Numbered from the stretch's first letter, positions 17,026-23,911 are shown. The stretch is DNA of 26,922 nt from Cellvibrionaceae bacterium (GCA_021151615.1 JAGKXA010000032.1:1-26922), one strand, 5' to 3'. Program-made: numbers and translations. Notes: generated from the sequence alone by a model not told the origin.

Positions 17026-18318
17026 CTATTCAGGTAATGCCTTTTTACTCAATGCCTGTTTATTTAATGCATTGGACAAAGCAAACGCGGCAACTAACGT
17101 TAATAACCCGGCGACCGAAATATAATAACCAACAAACGGTAGGCCATAGTGTGTGCCCAGCCAACTCGCAATGGCCGGGGTTAAGGACGCACCGATAATC
17201 CCCGCCAGATTAAAACTGAGCGATGCGCCAGTGTAACGCACTTCCGTCGGGTAAATTTCAGCAAGCGCTGTGCCGAGTGGGCCATAGGTTAACCCCATCA
17301 CCCCAAAGCCTATCGCCAGGGTAATTAACACCCCTATGCCCGACCCGGAATTTAGCAGGGTTGAAAAACACAAACCAAATAATAAAACCGCTACGCCAGA
17401 AAGCATTAACATCGCACGGCACCCGATCCGGTCGGCAATATGTGCCGACAAACAAATGGTAAGCGCGAGTGCAAACACGGCATACAATTGCAGGATTAAA
17501 AACTCCTCGCGGGCATAACCCAATTTGCTGGTTCCCCAACCCAACGAAAATACCGTGGTGAGATAAAACACAACAAAGGCGGCTATCGCCAAAAATGCGC
17601 CCAGAAACATCACGCCTGTGTGCTGCGTACATACCGTCAGCATGGGCACAGGCACACGCTTTTCCGTTTTGATCGCCTCTTTAAAGGCAGGTGTTTCTTC
17701 CAGGCTCAAGCGCACATACAAACCGACAATCACCAGTAGCGCACTCGCCACAAATGGAATGCGCCAGCCCCAGCTGAAAAAATCTGCATCATTTAAATTA
17801 TGCGTTAACAACAAAAACACACCGGTGGAGCAGAAAAAACCAATGGGCGCTCCCAACTGCGGAAACATGCCATACCAAGCACGCTTCTTCTCCGGCGCAT
17901 TCTCAATCGCCAACAACACCGCCCCACCCCACTCACCACCCAAACCTATGCCCTGACCAAAGCGACAAAGGCATAACAAAATCGTCGCGGCTATGCCGAT
18001 GGTTTCATAAGTCGGCAACAAGCCAATGCACACAGTGGACACACCCATGGTCATCAACGCCGCCACCAGGGTCGCCTTGCGCCCGATCCGATCCCCATAA
18101 TGCCCAAACAACGCCGATCCCAAAGGTCGCGCAAAAAACGCCAGGGCAAAGGTCGCCAGCGATTGCAAAGTCGCCGTGGTTGCATCACCCGCCGGAAAAA
18201 ATAGCGTGGGAAATACCAGCACAGCAGCGGTGGCATAAATATAAAAATCGAAAAATTCAATGGTGGTGCCGATCAGGCTGGCAAAAAGAACGCGGAACGG
18301 GGTATTGGCGGTTTGCAT
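17026..18318 (-). CDS. MFS transporter, metabolite:H+ symporter (MHS) family
   Basis: 430 residues, 12 transmembrane helices, inner membrane. The MHS branch of the major facilitator superfamily (ProP, ShiA, KgtP relatives) is shown by the N-terminal IGTTIEFFDFYIYATAA and by ARPLGSALFGHYGDRIGRK (63-81), which holds the conserved loop 2-3 motif. CRFGQGIGLGGEWGGAVLLA (about 117-136) is a further MHS hallmark. Substrates in this family are organic acids, amino acids or osmolytes taken up with protons; nothing visible fixes the substrate here. The gene runs in the same direction as the sensor-channel pair, 80 bp upstream of it, so joint transcription is possible though not shown. Only a poor Shine-Dalgarno (AGCGAG) precedes the ATG. 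Confidence 0.9.
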   Translation of the reverse strand: MQTANTPFRVLFASLIGTTIEFFDFYIYATAAVLVFPTLFFPAGDATTATLQSLATFALAFFARPLGSALFGHYGDRIGRKATLVAALMTMGVSTVCIGLLPTYETIGIAATILLCLCRFGQGIGLGGEWGGAVLLAIENAPEKKRAWYGMFPQLGAPIGFFCSTGVFLLLTHNLNDADFFSWGWRIPFVASALLVIVGLYVRLSLEETPAFKEAIKTEKRVPVPMLTVCTQHTGVMFLGAFLAIAAFVVFYLTTVFSLGWGTSKLGYAREEFLILQLYAVFALALTICLSAHIADRIGCRAMLMLSGVAVLLFGLCFSTLLNSGSGIGVLITLAIGFGVMGLTYGPLGTALAEIYPTEVRYTGASLSFNLAGIIGASLTPAIASWLGTHYGLPFVGYYISVAGLLTLVAAFALSNALNKQALSKKALPE

Positions 18319-18468
18319 GGAAGCTCGCTAGGTTATTTTTGTTGTGAGGGTTTGGGTGTTGGGGTATGGAGGGCGGCATTATATAGACAGGCTAGGAGTA
18401 TGCGGATGGGTAATCTGTATTAGCGGCTGCTTTTTCGCAAATGATTACTATGTAAGTTAGAACCATCC

Positions 18469-18500
18469 AGCTGTCCTGTGTCCATGGACACAGGACAGCT
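18469..18500. repeat. 32-bp perfect palindrome
   Basis: Each arm is AGCTGTCCTGTGTCCA, meeting at a central CCATGG with no spacer. No T run follows. It lies upstream of the MFS gene and about 200 bp before the toxin gene. Confidence 0.9.
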
Positions 18501-18566
18501 AACAACATATTCATCAATAAATTATTAAAGCCAAACTACCTTGAGTGACAACAATCAACTCATTAT

Positions 18567-18640
18567 TTGACAGTAATAATCCCTTCCAATAACCTGCCTG
18601 CGCAACGGCAAAATCTGCTGTCGAATTCACCAACCATTAA
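18567..18640 (+). repeat. Dispersed repeat A, copy 1
   Basis: Shares TTGACAGTAA, AACCTGCC, GCGCA-CGGCAAAATC, GCTG-CG and AATTC with copy 2 near 19899-19985, at roughly 75-80% identity by eye. The two direct copies bracket the toxin-antitoxin and OB-like genes. Confidence 0.65.
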
Positions 18641-18680
18641 ATGCACCATCCCCCCTGCTGCTTAATCAAGGATTGATTTA

Positions 18681-18698
18681 TGTATATTTTAGGATACA
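18681..18698. promoter_or_regulatory. Probable operator of the HigB/HigA-type pair
   Basis: TGTAT, 8 bp, ATACA: an inverted repeat between a TTGATT -35-like box and the start codon, overlapping the probable -10 region and the AGGA ribosome site. Such a position suits autorepression by the antitoxin; binding is inferred. Confidence 0.45.
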
Positions 18699-18704
18699 CT
18701 CAGC

Positions 18705-19001
18705 ATGTATAACATCCTCACCACAGAACAATTCGATACTTGGCTTAACAGCCTCCGGGATCGCAAAGCCAAAAGTCTGGTGCAAGTCAGAATCGACCGA
18801 ATGGAAGATGGCAACTTTGGTGATTGTCAGTCTGTAGGTAGTGGAGTTTCTGAACTGCGCATCCATTACGGAGCAGGCTACAGAGTTTATTTCAAACGAT
18901 CTGGATTAGAGATTGTTGTACTACTGGTTGGTGGCGACAAATCCACACAACCCAAAGATATTAAAACTGCTATCACCTTAGCAAACGAATTGGGGTTATG
19001 A
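18705..19001 (+). CDS. RelE/ParE-superfamily toxin (HI1419/HigB-like)
   Basis: 98 residues, matching the phage Gp49-like addiction-module killer proteins. Marks are SLVQVRIDRMEDGNFGD (24-40), SGVSELRIHYGAGYRVYF (46-63) and the ending GGDKSTQPKDIKTAI. Proteins of this fold are ribosome-dependent mRNA endonucleases or gyrase poisons; the activity of this branch is less well defined. The toxin precedes the antitoxin, as is usual for HI1419/HI1420 pairs, with one base between the genes. The chain is full length and looks intact. AGGA lies 10 bases before the ATG. Confidence 0.9.
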   Translation: MYNILTTEQFDTWLNSLRDRKAKSLVQVRIDRMEDGNFGDCQSVGSGVSELRIHYGAGYRVYFKRSGLEIVVLLVGGDKSTQPKDIKTAITLANELGL

Positions 19002-19002
19002 C

Positions 19003-19302
19003 ATGGCCACATCAAAATTACGCAAATGGGACTCCGCCGAACATTTAAAATCTGAAGAAGACATTGCCCTTTATTTAGAAGCTTGTTTTGAAGAAGCTGG
19101 CGATGATGCCGCGTTTATCGCCAAAGCATTAGGCAATGTCGCCAAAGCCAGAGGCATGACCCAATTAGCTAAAGATTGCGACTTGGGCCGCGAGAGTCTT
19201 TATAAAGCTTTATCCGGTGAAGGCAATCCCAGCTTTGCAACAATTCTTAAAGTGCTGAAAGCATTGAATATGCAGTTGCATGTTAGTAGAGCTGACTCGT
19301 GA
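19003..19302 (+). CDS. HTH antitoxin of the HigA/HI1420 type
   Basis: 99 residues. The helix-turn-helix spans about 45-75 (VAKARGMTQLAKDCDLGRESLYKAL), and GEGNPSFATILKVLKALN is the family signature of addiction-module antidotes. It should neutralise the toxin encoded one base upstream and, through its HTH, repress the shared promoter. The reading frame is complete. Translational coupling with the toxin gene is likely, as the two genes almost touch. Confidence 0.92.
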   Translation: MATSKLRKWDSAEHLKSEEDIALYLEACFEEAGDDAAFIAKALGNVAKARGMTQLAKDCDLGRESLYKALSGEGNPSFATILKVLKALNMQLHVSRADS

Positions 19303-19351
19303 TATTTGAGGGCTTTTTAAAATTGTTGAGTATTGCAGTTCAACTTAAAGC

Positions 19352-19825
19352 TCAGTTCATCTTCACCCGCGTTGACAAGTAATTCACTTTTTCAATTCTG
19401 CCGGCGTAATCTGTGCCGATAGTAATACATGAATTGGTACCAGACTTTTTGTTCCTTTCAACACAGCGGTCCATATGGGGAGCATGGCCATAAAATATCC
19501 CCTCAACCACAACCATCTCCCCCCTTAAAGCCAACGCCGTCTCCTCAGTGATTCCCAACGCTTTTTGATTTACATCTACCCAAAAACCACTTTGTGGATT
19601 GTAGTAATCAAAGCTTTCACTATCGACGAAAATCACATTCGACTCGAACTCTAAATTCACAACACCAATAACACGTACTATTTTGCCATTAAGTTTTTCA
19701 GGGTTAGACAATAGGTAATGCATTGAAACAGGAATAGCCTCTTTATTGTACTTTCCGAATTCGGCGGCAAATGCAGAAGCGTTAAACAGGACAGCAAACA
19801 GCAGCAGCGTTAAAATTGCTCTCAT
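19352..19825 (-). CDS. Exported protein of unknown function, OB-like
   Basis: 157 residues with a signal peptide (MRAILTLLLFAVLFNASAFA, cleavage before AEFGKY). The frame stays open upstream to 19990, but that extension would translate repeat A2 and has no signal character, so the ATG at 19825 is preferred. The mature part carries VSMHYLLSNPEKLNGKIVRV and GFWVDVNQKA. This resembles a scattered family of small periplasmic proteins with 'LLANPEKYDGKxVRVxGxLxLEFE'-like sequence and a probable OB-type barrel. Function is unknown. One Cys pair (CVERNKKSGTNSC) could form a disulfide. It is convergent with the toxin-antitoxin pair. Confidence 0.75.
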   Translation of the reverse strand: MRAILTLLLFAVLFNASAFAAEFGKYNKEAIPVSMHYLLSNPEKLNGKIVRVIGVVNLEFESNVIFVDSESFDYYNPQSGFWVDVNQKALGITEETALALRGEMVVVEGIFYGHAPHMDRCVERNKKSGTNSCITIGTDYAGRIEKVNYLSTRVKMN

Positions 19826-19898
19826 ATTTTGAATTACCCAAGAAGACAAATAGTCTGGATTATAACCAATGCCGCCAGACGCACCACCTGATTCCAGA

Positions 19899-19985
19899 TT
19901 GACAGTAAAAAAAAAACCTTCTACTAACCTGCCCGCGCAGCGGCAAAATCCGCTGCCGGAATTCTCAACCCATCCTCTAAATCGG
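19899..19985 (+). repeat. Dispersed repeat A, copy 2
   Basis: Direct copy of the element at about 18567-18640. In this copy GCAGCGG-CAAAAT-CCGCTGC forms a perfect 7-bp hairpin (degenerate in copy 1). The downstream TTCTCAAC (19962-19969) recurs at 20124. Confidence 0.65.
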
Positions 19986-20055
19986 CACAAGGCGCGTGTT
20001 CCTGCGCAGCTCTGTCTCCTCGCACAGCTACGCCTACGTTATGGAGGCTGAGCGG

Positions 20056-20074
20056 GGCCGCCTTCGGGCTGGCC
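20056..20074 (+). other. UUCG-capped hairpin
   Basis: GGCCGCC, loop TTCG, GGC-T-GGCC: seven pairs with one bulged T. It is an exceptionally stable RNA hairpin type in otherwise AT-rich surroundings, with no T run, so it is not an obvious terminator. Confidence 0.5.
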
Positions 20075-20172
20075 GGAGTAGTCTTGACCGGTGTTGAGAA
20101 CCTTGTTCAGTCCGCGCCCATGATTCTCAACTCATAGTGGCGGCTTCCCAATCAAGACTGTGATGCTGTGTT

Positions 20173-20487
20173 ATGGATAATATTACCCACCTGGTGCCCG
20201 CCACCAAATCCCAATGCGTGATCAAACTCGCCCCCTTCCAATACAACTACTACCAACAAAGCTGCATAGAAATCCACTCACCTGAAGGTGAATATCTGGA
20301 AATCATCGGCTACGAAATTCAAAAGCAAACACAAGAAGAGCAAACCACTCAACTGCAAGAGCAGATTGTTTTGCTGCAATCACTTTGCGAGAAAATTACT
20401 CAAGAGGTGGAATTGCCTGCACAGGCAATTGCAGGATTGGGGGATTTGTTGTTTCGGGTTAGGGGGATTATTGATAAGCAGAATTGA
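20173..20487 (+). CDS. Orphan 104-residue protein, intact copy (R1) of a three-copy repeat
   Basis: The predicted product has a short beta-like N-terminal half (CVIKLAPFQYNYYQQSCIEI) and a C-terminal coiled coil (about 52-84: QKQTQEEQTTQLQEQIVLLQ onward), ending GDLLFRVRGIIDKQN. I do not recognise the family. Two 5'-truncated, decayed copies lie at about 21650 and 23641, in the same orientation and with the same terminator-like tail. There is no Shine-Dalgarno before the ATG, so expression or the exact start is uncertain. Changes between the copies are partly conservative at the protein level, which supports past coding function. It could be the accessory gene of a mobile cassette or the site used for module insertion. 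Confidence 0.6.
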   Translation: MDNITHLVPATKSQCVIKLAPFQYNYYQQSCIEIHSPEGEYLEIIGYEIQKQTQEEQTTQLQEQIVLLQSLCEKITQEVELPAQAIAGLGDLLFRVRGIIDKQN

Positions 20488-20494
20488 TGAAATT

Positions 20495-20516
20495 GAGGCG
20501 GCTTTTTGGCCGCCTC
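20495..20516. terminator. Terminator of R1
   Basis: GAGGCGGC, loop of six, GCCGCCTC: perfect 8-bp stem followed on the plus strand by CTTTA only. It is shared in related form by R2 and R3 and lies 12 bp from the HEPN gene stop on the other strand. Confidence 0.75.
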
Positions 20517-20528
20517 TTTACTCTCACT

Positions 20529-20933
20529 TTATTCACTTATTTTTTCTAACAACGCATCAGTTGCCTGCAATAACTCCGCGAGAAGTTTTTCATCAATATC
20601 CAGATAGCCTTCATACTCAGCCAGATCTCTACGTTCATGGCAGAGCGCAAAAATGCGCACTTGGGTTTTGCTTACAGTCACAGTATGTGCCAAGCACTGA
20701 AATACCAGATAGCGTTTATCTGATCGATACCCCTTTTGGCGCAAAGCATATAACGCGAGTGCATGCGCAGAGTTGTAAGCTAAATCAAAACGACTAGCAA
20801 AACTTAATGCGGAATTGTGGGCATCTTTCAGACGGTCAACCGCACTGCGCAATAAGCCAGCCGATTCATTGGCATCGAGTGGTTCGGCCTTTAAGCCTCC
20901 CGTGCGAACTAAATTTTCCAGTTGTTCAATCAT
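20529..20933 (-). CDS. HEPN-domain protein, partner of the nucleotidyltransferase
   Basis: 134 residues, all helical, matching HEPN proteins that pair with MNT nucleotidyltransferases in type VII-like toxin-antitoxin modules. In active HEPN ribonuclease toxins the motif is Rx4-6H. Here the equivalent place reads HERRDLAEYEG (99-109), with Arg and Tyr present but no His after the Arg, so catalysis by the classical motif is doubtful. The helix FDLAYNSAHALALYALRQKGY (49-69) is typical of HEPN folds. AGGAGG 5 bases before the ATG is the best Shine-Dalgarno nearby. It is the second gene of the operon, 30 bp after the nucleotidyltransferase. Confidence 0.78.
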   Translation of the reverse strand: MIEQLENLVRTGGLKAEPLDANESAGLLRSAVDRLKDAHNSALSFASRFDLAYNSAHALALYALRQKGYRSDKRYLVFQCLAHTVTVSKTQVRIFALCHERRDLAEYEGYLDIDEKLLAELLQATDALLEKISE

Positions 20934-20963
20934 GCATGCCTCCTTTCATTTTTTATTTAAACC

Positions 20964-21557
20964 TTATGCAATACTTTCATCCCATAGCGGAATACGAGCC
21001 TGCTCCATCACTCGCTGCAAGAAATGGTTTCCGGCCTTAAGCTTGGCCTTAAAATCTTGCACAGTATAAAGCGTTGGATTTATGGTTCGCCCCAGTATTT
21101 CTTCAGCTGGCACGAGCAATTCCATAACCAGGGTATAACTTAAGTCATCGCCTACTAACATCAGGTCTATGTCGCTACTTGCAGTAGCCTCACCTTTCGC
21201 AATAGAACCATAAATAAACCCCTGTGTTATCTGCGATGCCAACGGCGCCAATGCAACCTTGAGCGTATCGCCAATACCAAAGGTTTTGCGAACTATGGCC
21301 GCTAGATCGGCGTAAATAGGGCAGCTCGGATCTGCCTGGTAATGGCTTTGGTTGCCAATTTGAACACGACTAATTAAACCAGCAGCATGCAACTTTTCCA
21401 GTTCACGCATTACCGTACCTTTACCAAGTCCAGCCCAGCGTACAATCTCATTGGCAAAGAAACTCTGGTCAGGTTTGGTAAATAACAAACCCAGCACTTT
21501 TTGCTGGGTTTTACTGAAAAGGGCGTCGCCCAAACCTAGGGTTTTTAGGGTATTCAT
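20964..21557 (-). CDS. wHTH-MNT nucleotidyltransferase (antitoxin-like, probable autoregulator)
   Basis: 197 residues. A winged helix-turn-helix occupies about 11-75 (FFANEIVRWAGLGKGTVMRE). A minimal nucleotidyltransferase domain follows, with the catalytic signature YGSIAKGEATASSDIDLMLV (116-135: G117, S118, D129, D131). In MNT-HEPN modules the MNT protein adds AMP to a tyrosine of the HEPN toxin and silences it; here Y107 of the partner is the candidate. The frame is open 22 codons further upstream (to 21623), but that extension would translate a promoter with two operator-like repeats, so ATG at 21557 is chosen. The fused DNA-binding domain and the repeats together suggest autorepression. 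Confidence 0.85.
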   Translation of the reverse strand: MNTLKTLGLGDALFSKTQQKVLGLLFTKPDQSFFANEIVRWAGLGKGTVMRELEKLHAAGLISRVQIGNQSHYQADPSCPIYADLAAIVRKTFGIGDTLKVALAPLASQITQGFIYGSIAKGEATASSDIDLMLVGDDLSYTLVMELLVPAEEILGRTINPTLYTVQDFKAKLKAGNHFLQRVMEQARIPLWDESIA

Positions 21558-21572
21558 AGCAACAAAACTCAA

Positions 21573-21617
21573 AAGTCCCAATTTGGGTATGATAAGTCCC
21601 TTTTTGGGAACCTTCAA
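21573..21617 (-). promoter_or_regulatory. Promoter with paired operators for the MNT-HEPN operon
   Basis: On the minus strand TTGAAG (21612-21617), a 17-bp spacer and TATCAT (21589-21594). Two 15-bp sites on the plus strand, AAGTCCC-WW-TTTGGG, lie at 21573-21587 and 21594-21608. They are exactly 21 bp apart (two helical turns): one between the -35 and -10 boxes and one over the expected start site. This is a textbook arrangement for repression. Confidence 0.75.
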
Positions 21618-21649
21618 CCCCATCAGCTATTACAGCCAACCCCACCCCA

Positions 21650-21922
21650 TAGACCTATCACCAACAAAGCTGCGTAGAAATCCATTCACCTGAGGGTGGA
21701 TATCTGGAAAGCATCGACTACGCCATTCAAAAGCAAATAAAAAATGAGCAAACCACTCAACTGCAGAGCAGATTGTTTTACTGCAATCACTTTGCGAGAA
21801 AATTACTCAAGACGTGGAATTGCCTGCGCAGGCAATTGCGGTGTTGGGGGATTTGTTATTTCGGGTTAAGGGGATCTTGGAGAGGTAGATTAGATAAAAG
21901 TAAGGCGGCTTTTTGAGCCGCC
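21650..21922 (+). pseudogene. R2: truncated, frameshifted copy of the 104-residue gene
   Basis: From ACCAACAAAGCTGC at 21660 to the terminator it matches R1 at about 85-88% by eye. The 5' third is missing or unrecognisable, and one base is lost (CTGCAAGAG in R1 reads CTGCAGAG here), breaking the frame. It lies between the promoter of MNT-HEPN and the 3' end of the secreted glycosidase-like gene. Confidence 0.75.
21904..21922. terminator. Terminator of R2
   Basis: GGCGGCT, loop TTTTG, AGCCGCC, a perfect 7-bp stem followed by CTACTTTT. Confidence 0.7.
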
Positions 21923-21956
21923 CTACTTTTAAAAAGCAGTGCTATTTAACCACACA

Positions 21957-21982
21957 TTAGTCTTTCAAATTTGAAAGACTAA
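21957..21982. repeat. 26-bp perfect palindrome
   Basis: TTAGTCTTTCAAA joined directly to its reverse complement, 23 bp beyond the stop of the glycosidase-like gene. There is no loop and no T run, so it is a poor terminator and more like a protein-binding or extrusion site. Confidence 0.85.
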
Positions 21983-22005
21983 CTAGCGACCATTATCAAC
22001 GCTCC

Positions 22006-23460
22006 TTACCTAAATGAAATATAAGATGACGCTATTGCAGTGCCTAACGGGGGAGTCGCACTACAAGAACTCACCTTATAATATTCAAATTTATAACTAT
22101 AGTATGTTTTAGCCATCCAACCTGCGCTGAGAACAGCAGCAGCAGATCCGCAACTGAACAAATTGCGAGGTTGATTATTTAGCACCACCCATACCTGCCA
22201 GAGACTATTAGCTCCAGCTGAAGCGACATTAATCTTTGCGCAGGTAGAAAATTGTGCGGCTAAAGTGGATGTACAATTTGATCCATCGATATTGAGCACA
22301 GCAGGTTTTAGATTATCAACGCCTGCTTTATTCGCTAGCGTTACATAATTAGAAGCCATATTTGTAGTTGCCAAAGCGGCTACAGCAGCATCACTAAAAT
22401 GTCCATCACAACCTGTACAAGTTGCGCCGATCGTTAACCACGAAATTACATCAGCCACTCGTAATCCAGGGTTTGCACTAAGAGCAGTAGCCCAGGACTG
22501 AGCATTGGCCTGCAAATTGAATCCCGTTTCAATAATGGAAATGGGTTTAGCTGCCTCACTTGCTCCCAACGCTTTCCATGATGCAACAAGTGCACTTCCT
22601 GCGTCTGCTTGGTTAGGACATCCTCCATAATTGCTAAAAGCATACTCATTGGGCTTAAGTGCCCCATACCATTTAATTCCTTCAGCAACAATATGAGGAC
22701 ATGCGATTGGTGAAAACCCCACTGTATCGGATGTTCCAAATGTGTATGTATAGTCAGACCACAAACGTTCAACATATTTTTTAACTATTGGGCAAGGCCC
22801 CTCAGAGCAAAACAAACCCATTTGTTCGCCACCCAAATCAATCATAAGACGCGTTGCAGTGTTTTTTAATACATTGGTAGCAGAATTGCGCGTATTAACA
22901 ATAAAGTTCCACTCTTTTTGGTATGCAACTTCATCCCATGCAGTTCGAGTAGAAGCATCACCATTGAACCTCAAAAAGACTTTTCTAAAACCTACTTGTA
23001 CAGCGTAGTTAAGAATGTCAATCAAATTCTGCTTTTGCTGAGGTCTTAAAGCTTGCTGGCTTACATCTGTTACATAACCCCAAGTCCCATCTAAAAAGGG
23101 GTTGTAACATGCGTTCGATTCGCAGGAGGCCAAATCTGACATTGTCATGTGTAGCACCAAAACATCAACACCGGAAGCTCTCATATTGAGCATCTGTTGT
23201 TGAACTAAATTCGGATTTAGGTGATACAAATAAACAGGGTTTTTAAAATTATGTGCTGGCACGTACCAATTATTATTCCCCGGATCATTATAAGATAAAT
23301 AAGCCAAAGGCTTCTTACTTGTGTATGTCCCAAAATCATACACATCGTATGAGATCCCAATTCCATTTACCGGATTTGGCCCCGCGTATGACATTAGTGA
23401 GCATGAGAAGGCACAAAACAATAAGACCAGCTTAAAAATTGAAAATTTATTTCTAATCAT
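22006..23460 (-). CDS. Secreted glycoside-hydrolase-like protein (probable TIM barrel, unassigned family)
   Basis: 484 residues with signal peptide (MIRNKFSIFKLVLLFCAFSC onward, cleavage near SYA-GP at 26). GGAG 8 bases upstream selects this ATG over one ten codons earlier. The order of segments suits a clan GH-A type (beta/alpha)8 barrel: VDVLVLHMTM (about 98-107), FRKVFLRFNGD (158-168), LMIDLGGEQ with E212 at the usual strand-4 acid/base place, and ISIIETGFN with E311 at the strand-7 nucleophile place. A C-terminal beta-rich part (about 387-484) may bind substrate. Cysteines are frequent (CESNAC, CSEGPC, CTGCDG), as expected for an exported protein. I cannot place it in a numbered GH family, so the enzyme call is inference. 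Plant or algal polysaccharide is the likely target. Confidence 0.7.
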   Translation of the reverse strand: MIRNKFSIFKLVLLFCAFSCSLMSYAGPNPVNGIGISYDVYDFGTYTSKKPLAYLSYNDPGNNNWYVPAHNFKNPVYLYHLNPNLVQQQMLNMRASGVDVLVLHMTMSDLASCESNACYNPFLDGTWGYVTDVSQQALRPQQKQNLIDILNYAVQVGFRKVFLRFNGDASTRTAWDEVAYQKEWNFIVNTRNSATNVLKNTATRLMIDLGGEQMGLFCSEGPCPIVKKYVERLWSDYTYTFGTSDTVGFSPIACPHIVAEGIKWYGALKPNEYAFSNYGGCPNQADAGSALVASWKALGASEAAKPISIIETGFNLQANAQSWATALSANPGLRVADVISWLTIGATCTGCDGHFSDAAVAALATTNMASNYVTLANKAGVDNLKPAVLNIDGSNCTSTLAAQFSTCAKINVASAGANSLWQVWVVLNNQPRNLFSCGSAAAVLSAGWMAKTYYSYKFEYYKVSSCSATPPLGTAIASSYISFR

Positions 23461-23911
23461 TAAAAAATCTCCATGAAGGTATAAATTCAATCAATCACCA
23501 CAATGATTTGCCCGCCAAAAGTCCAGAAAATTATGTCGGAACAATCACCTTCATTAAAGCACTTCTGATTTTTATAACCAATACCTTTAAAGGAAAGGCA
23601 TAGCAATCTATTAACTAAAAAAATTATCCTGATGACAACTAGCTGAAAGGCATCGGCTACGACATTCAACAGCAAACACAAGAAGAACAAACCACTCAAC
23701 TGCAAGAGCAGATTGTTTTACTGCAATTACTTTGTGAGAAAATTACTCAAGAGGTGGAATTGCCTGCGCAGGCAAGTGCGGGGTTGGGAGATTTTTTTGT
23801 TTCGGGCTAGGGGGGATCGTTAATAAGTAACGTAAGGCAGCTTCTAGCCGCCTTTTATTGAAAAATAATATTTTCGCATATGCTAGTCTCCTTGTTTTTT
23901 TAGTCCACACA
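23461..23911. other. Intergenic interval with repeat R3
   Basis: The first 180 bp are AT-rich with no ORF of merit and presumably hold the glycosidase-like gene's promoter. The rest is repeat R3 and its hairpin, then 55 bp up to the nuclease gene stop. Confidence 0.5.
23641..23856 (+). pseudogene. R3: truncated copy of the 104-residue gene
   Basis: Matches R1 from its codon for about residue 42 onward (CATCGGCTACGA...), similar in identity to R2. The end is disrupted (GATTTTTTTGTTTCGGGCTAG), giving an early stop. The tail hairpin (23834-23856: AAGGC-A-GC / GC-C-GCCTT then T4) is the decayed form of the R1 terminator. Confidence 0.75.

Larger units (their letters stand above)
18319..18704. 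other. Intergenic region entering the accessory segment
   Basis: No gene is seen. It holds a 32-bp perfect palindrome (18469-18500), repeat A1 (about 18567-18640) and the regulatory region of the toxin-antitoxin pair. Confidence 0.6.
19826..20172. other. Gene-free, structure-rich interval
   Basis: Contains repeat A2, a GC-rich block (about 19990-20080) with a UUCG hairpin, and a nested pair of inverted repeats (20080-20159). I see no convincing coding sequence. Confidence 0.55.

Noticed and set aside
19826..19990. 55-residue N-terminal extension of the exported OB-like protein
   Set aside because: It would translate repeat A2 and bury the signal peptide in the interior.
19899..20172. Integron attC sites
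   Set aside because: Paired inverted arms exist but no RYYYAAC/GTTRRRY core with the right spacing, and no integron integrase in the window; cargo genes are on the opposite strand to the repeats.
21558..21623. 22-residue N-terminal extension of the MNT protein
   Set aside because: It would translate the -10 box and both operator repeats; the repeated VPKKG/IPKLG peptide is a by-product of the operator repeat.
20173..23856. CRISPR array as an explanation of the three R repeats
   Set aside because: Copies are more than 200 bp long, diverged, 1.4-2 kb apart and separated by genes.
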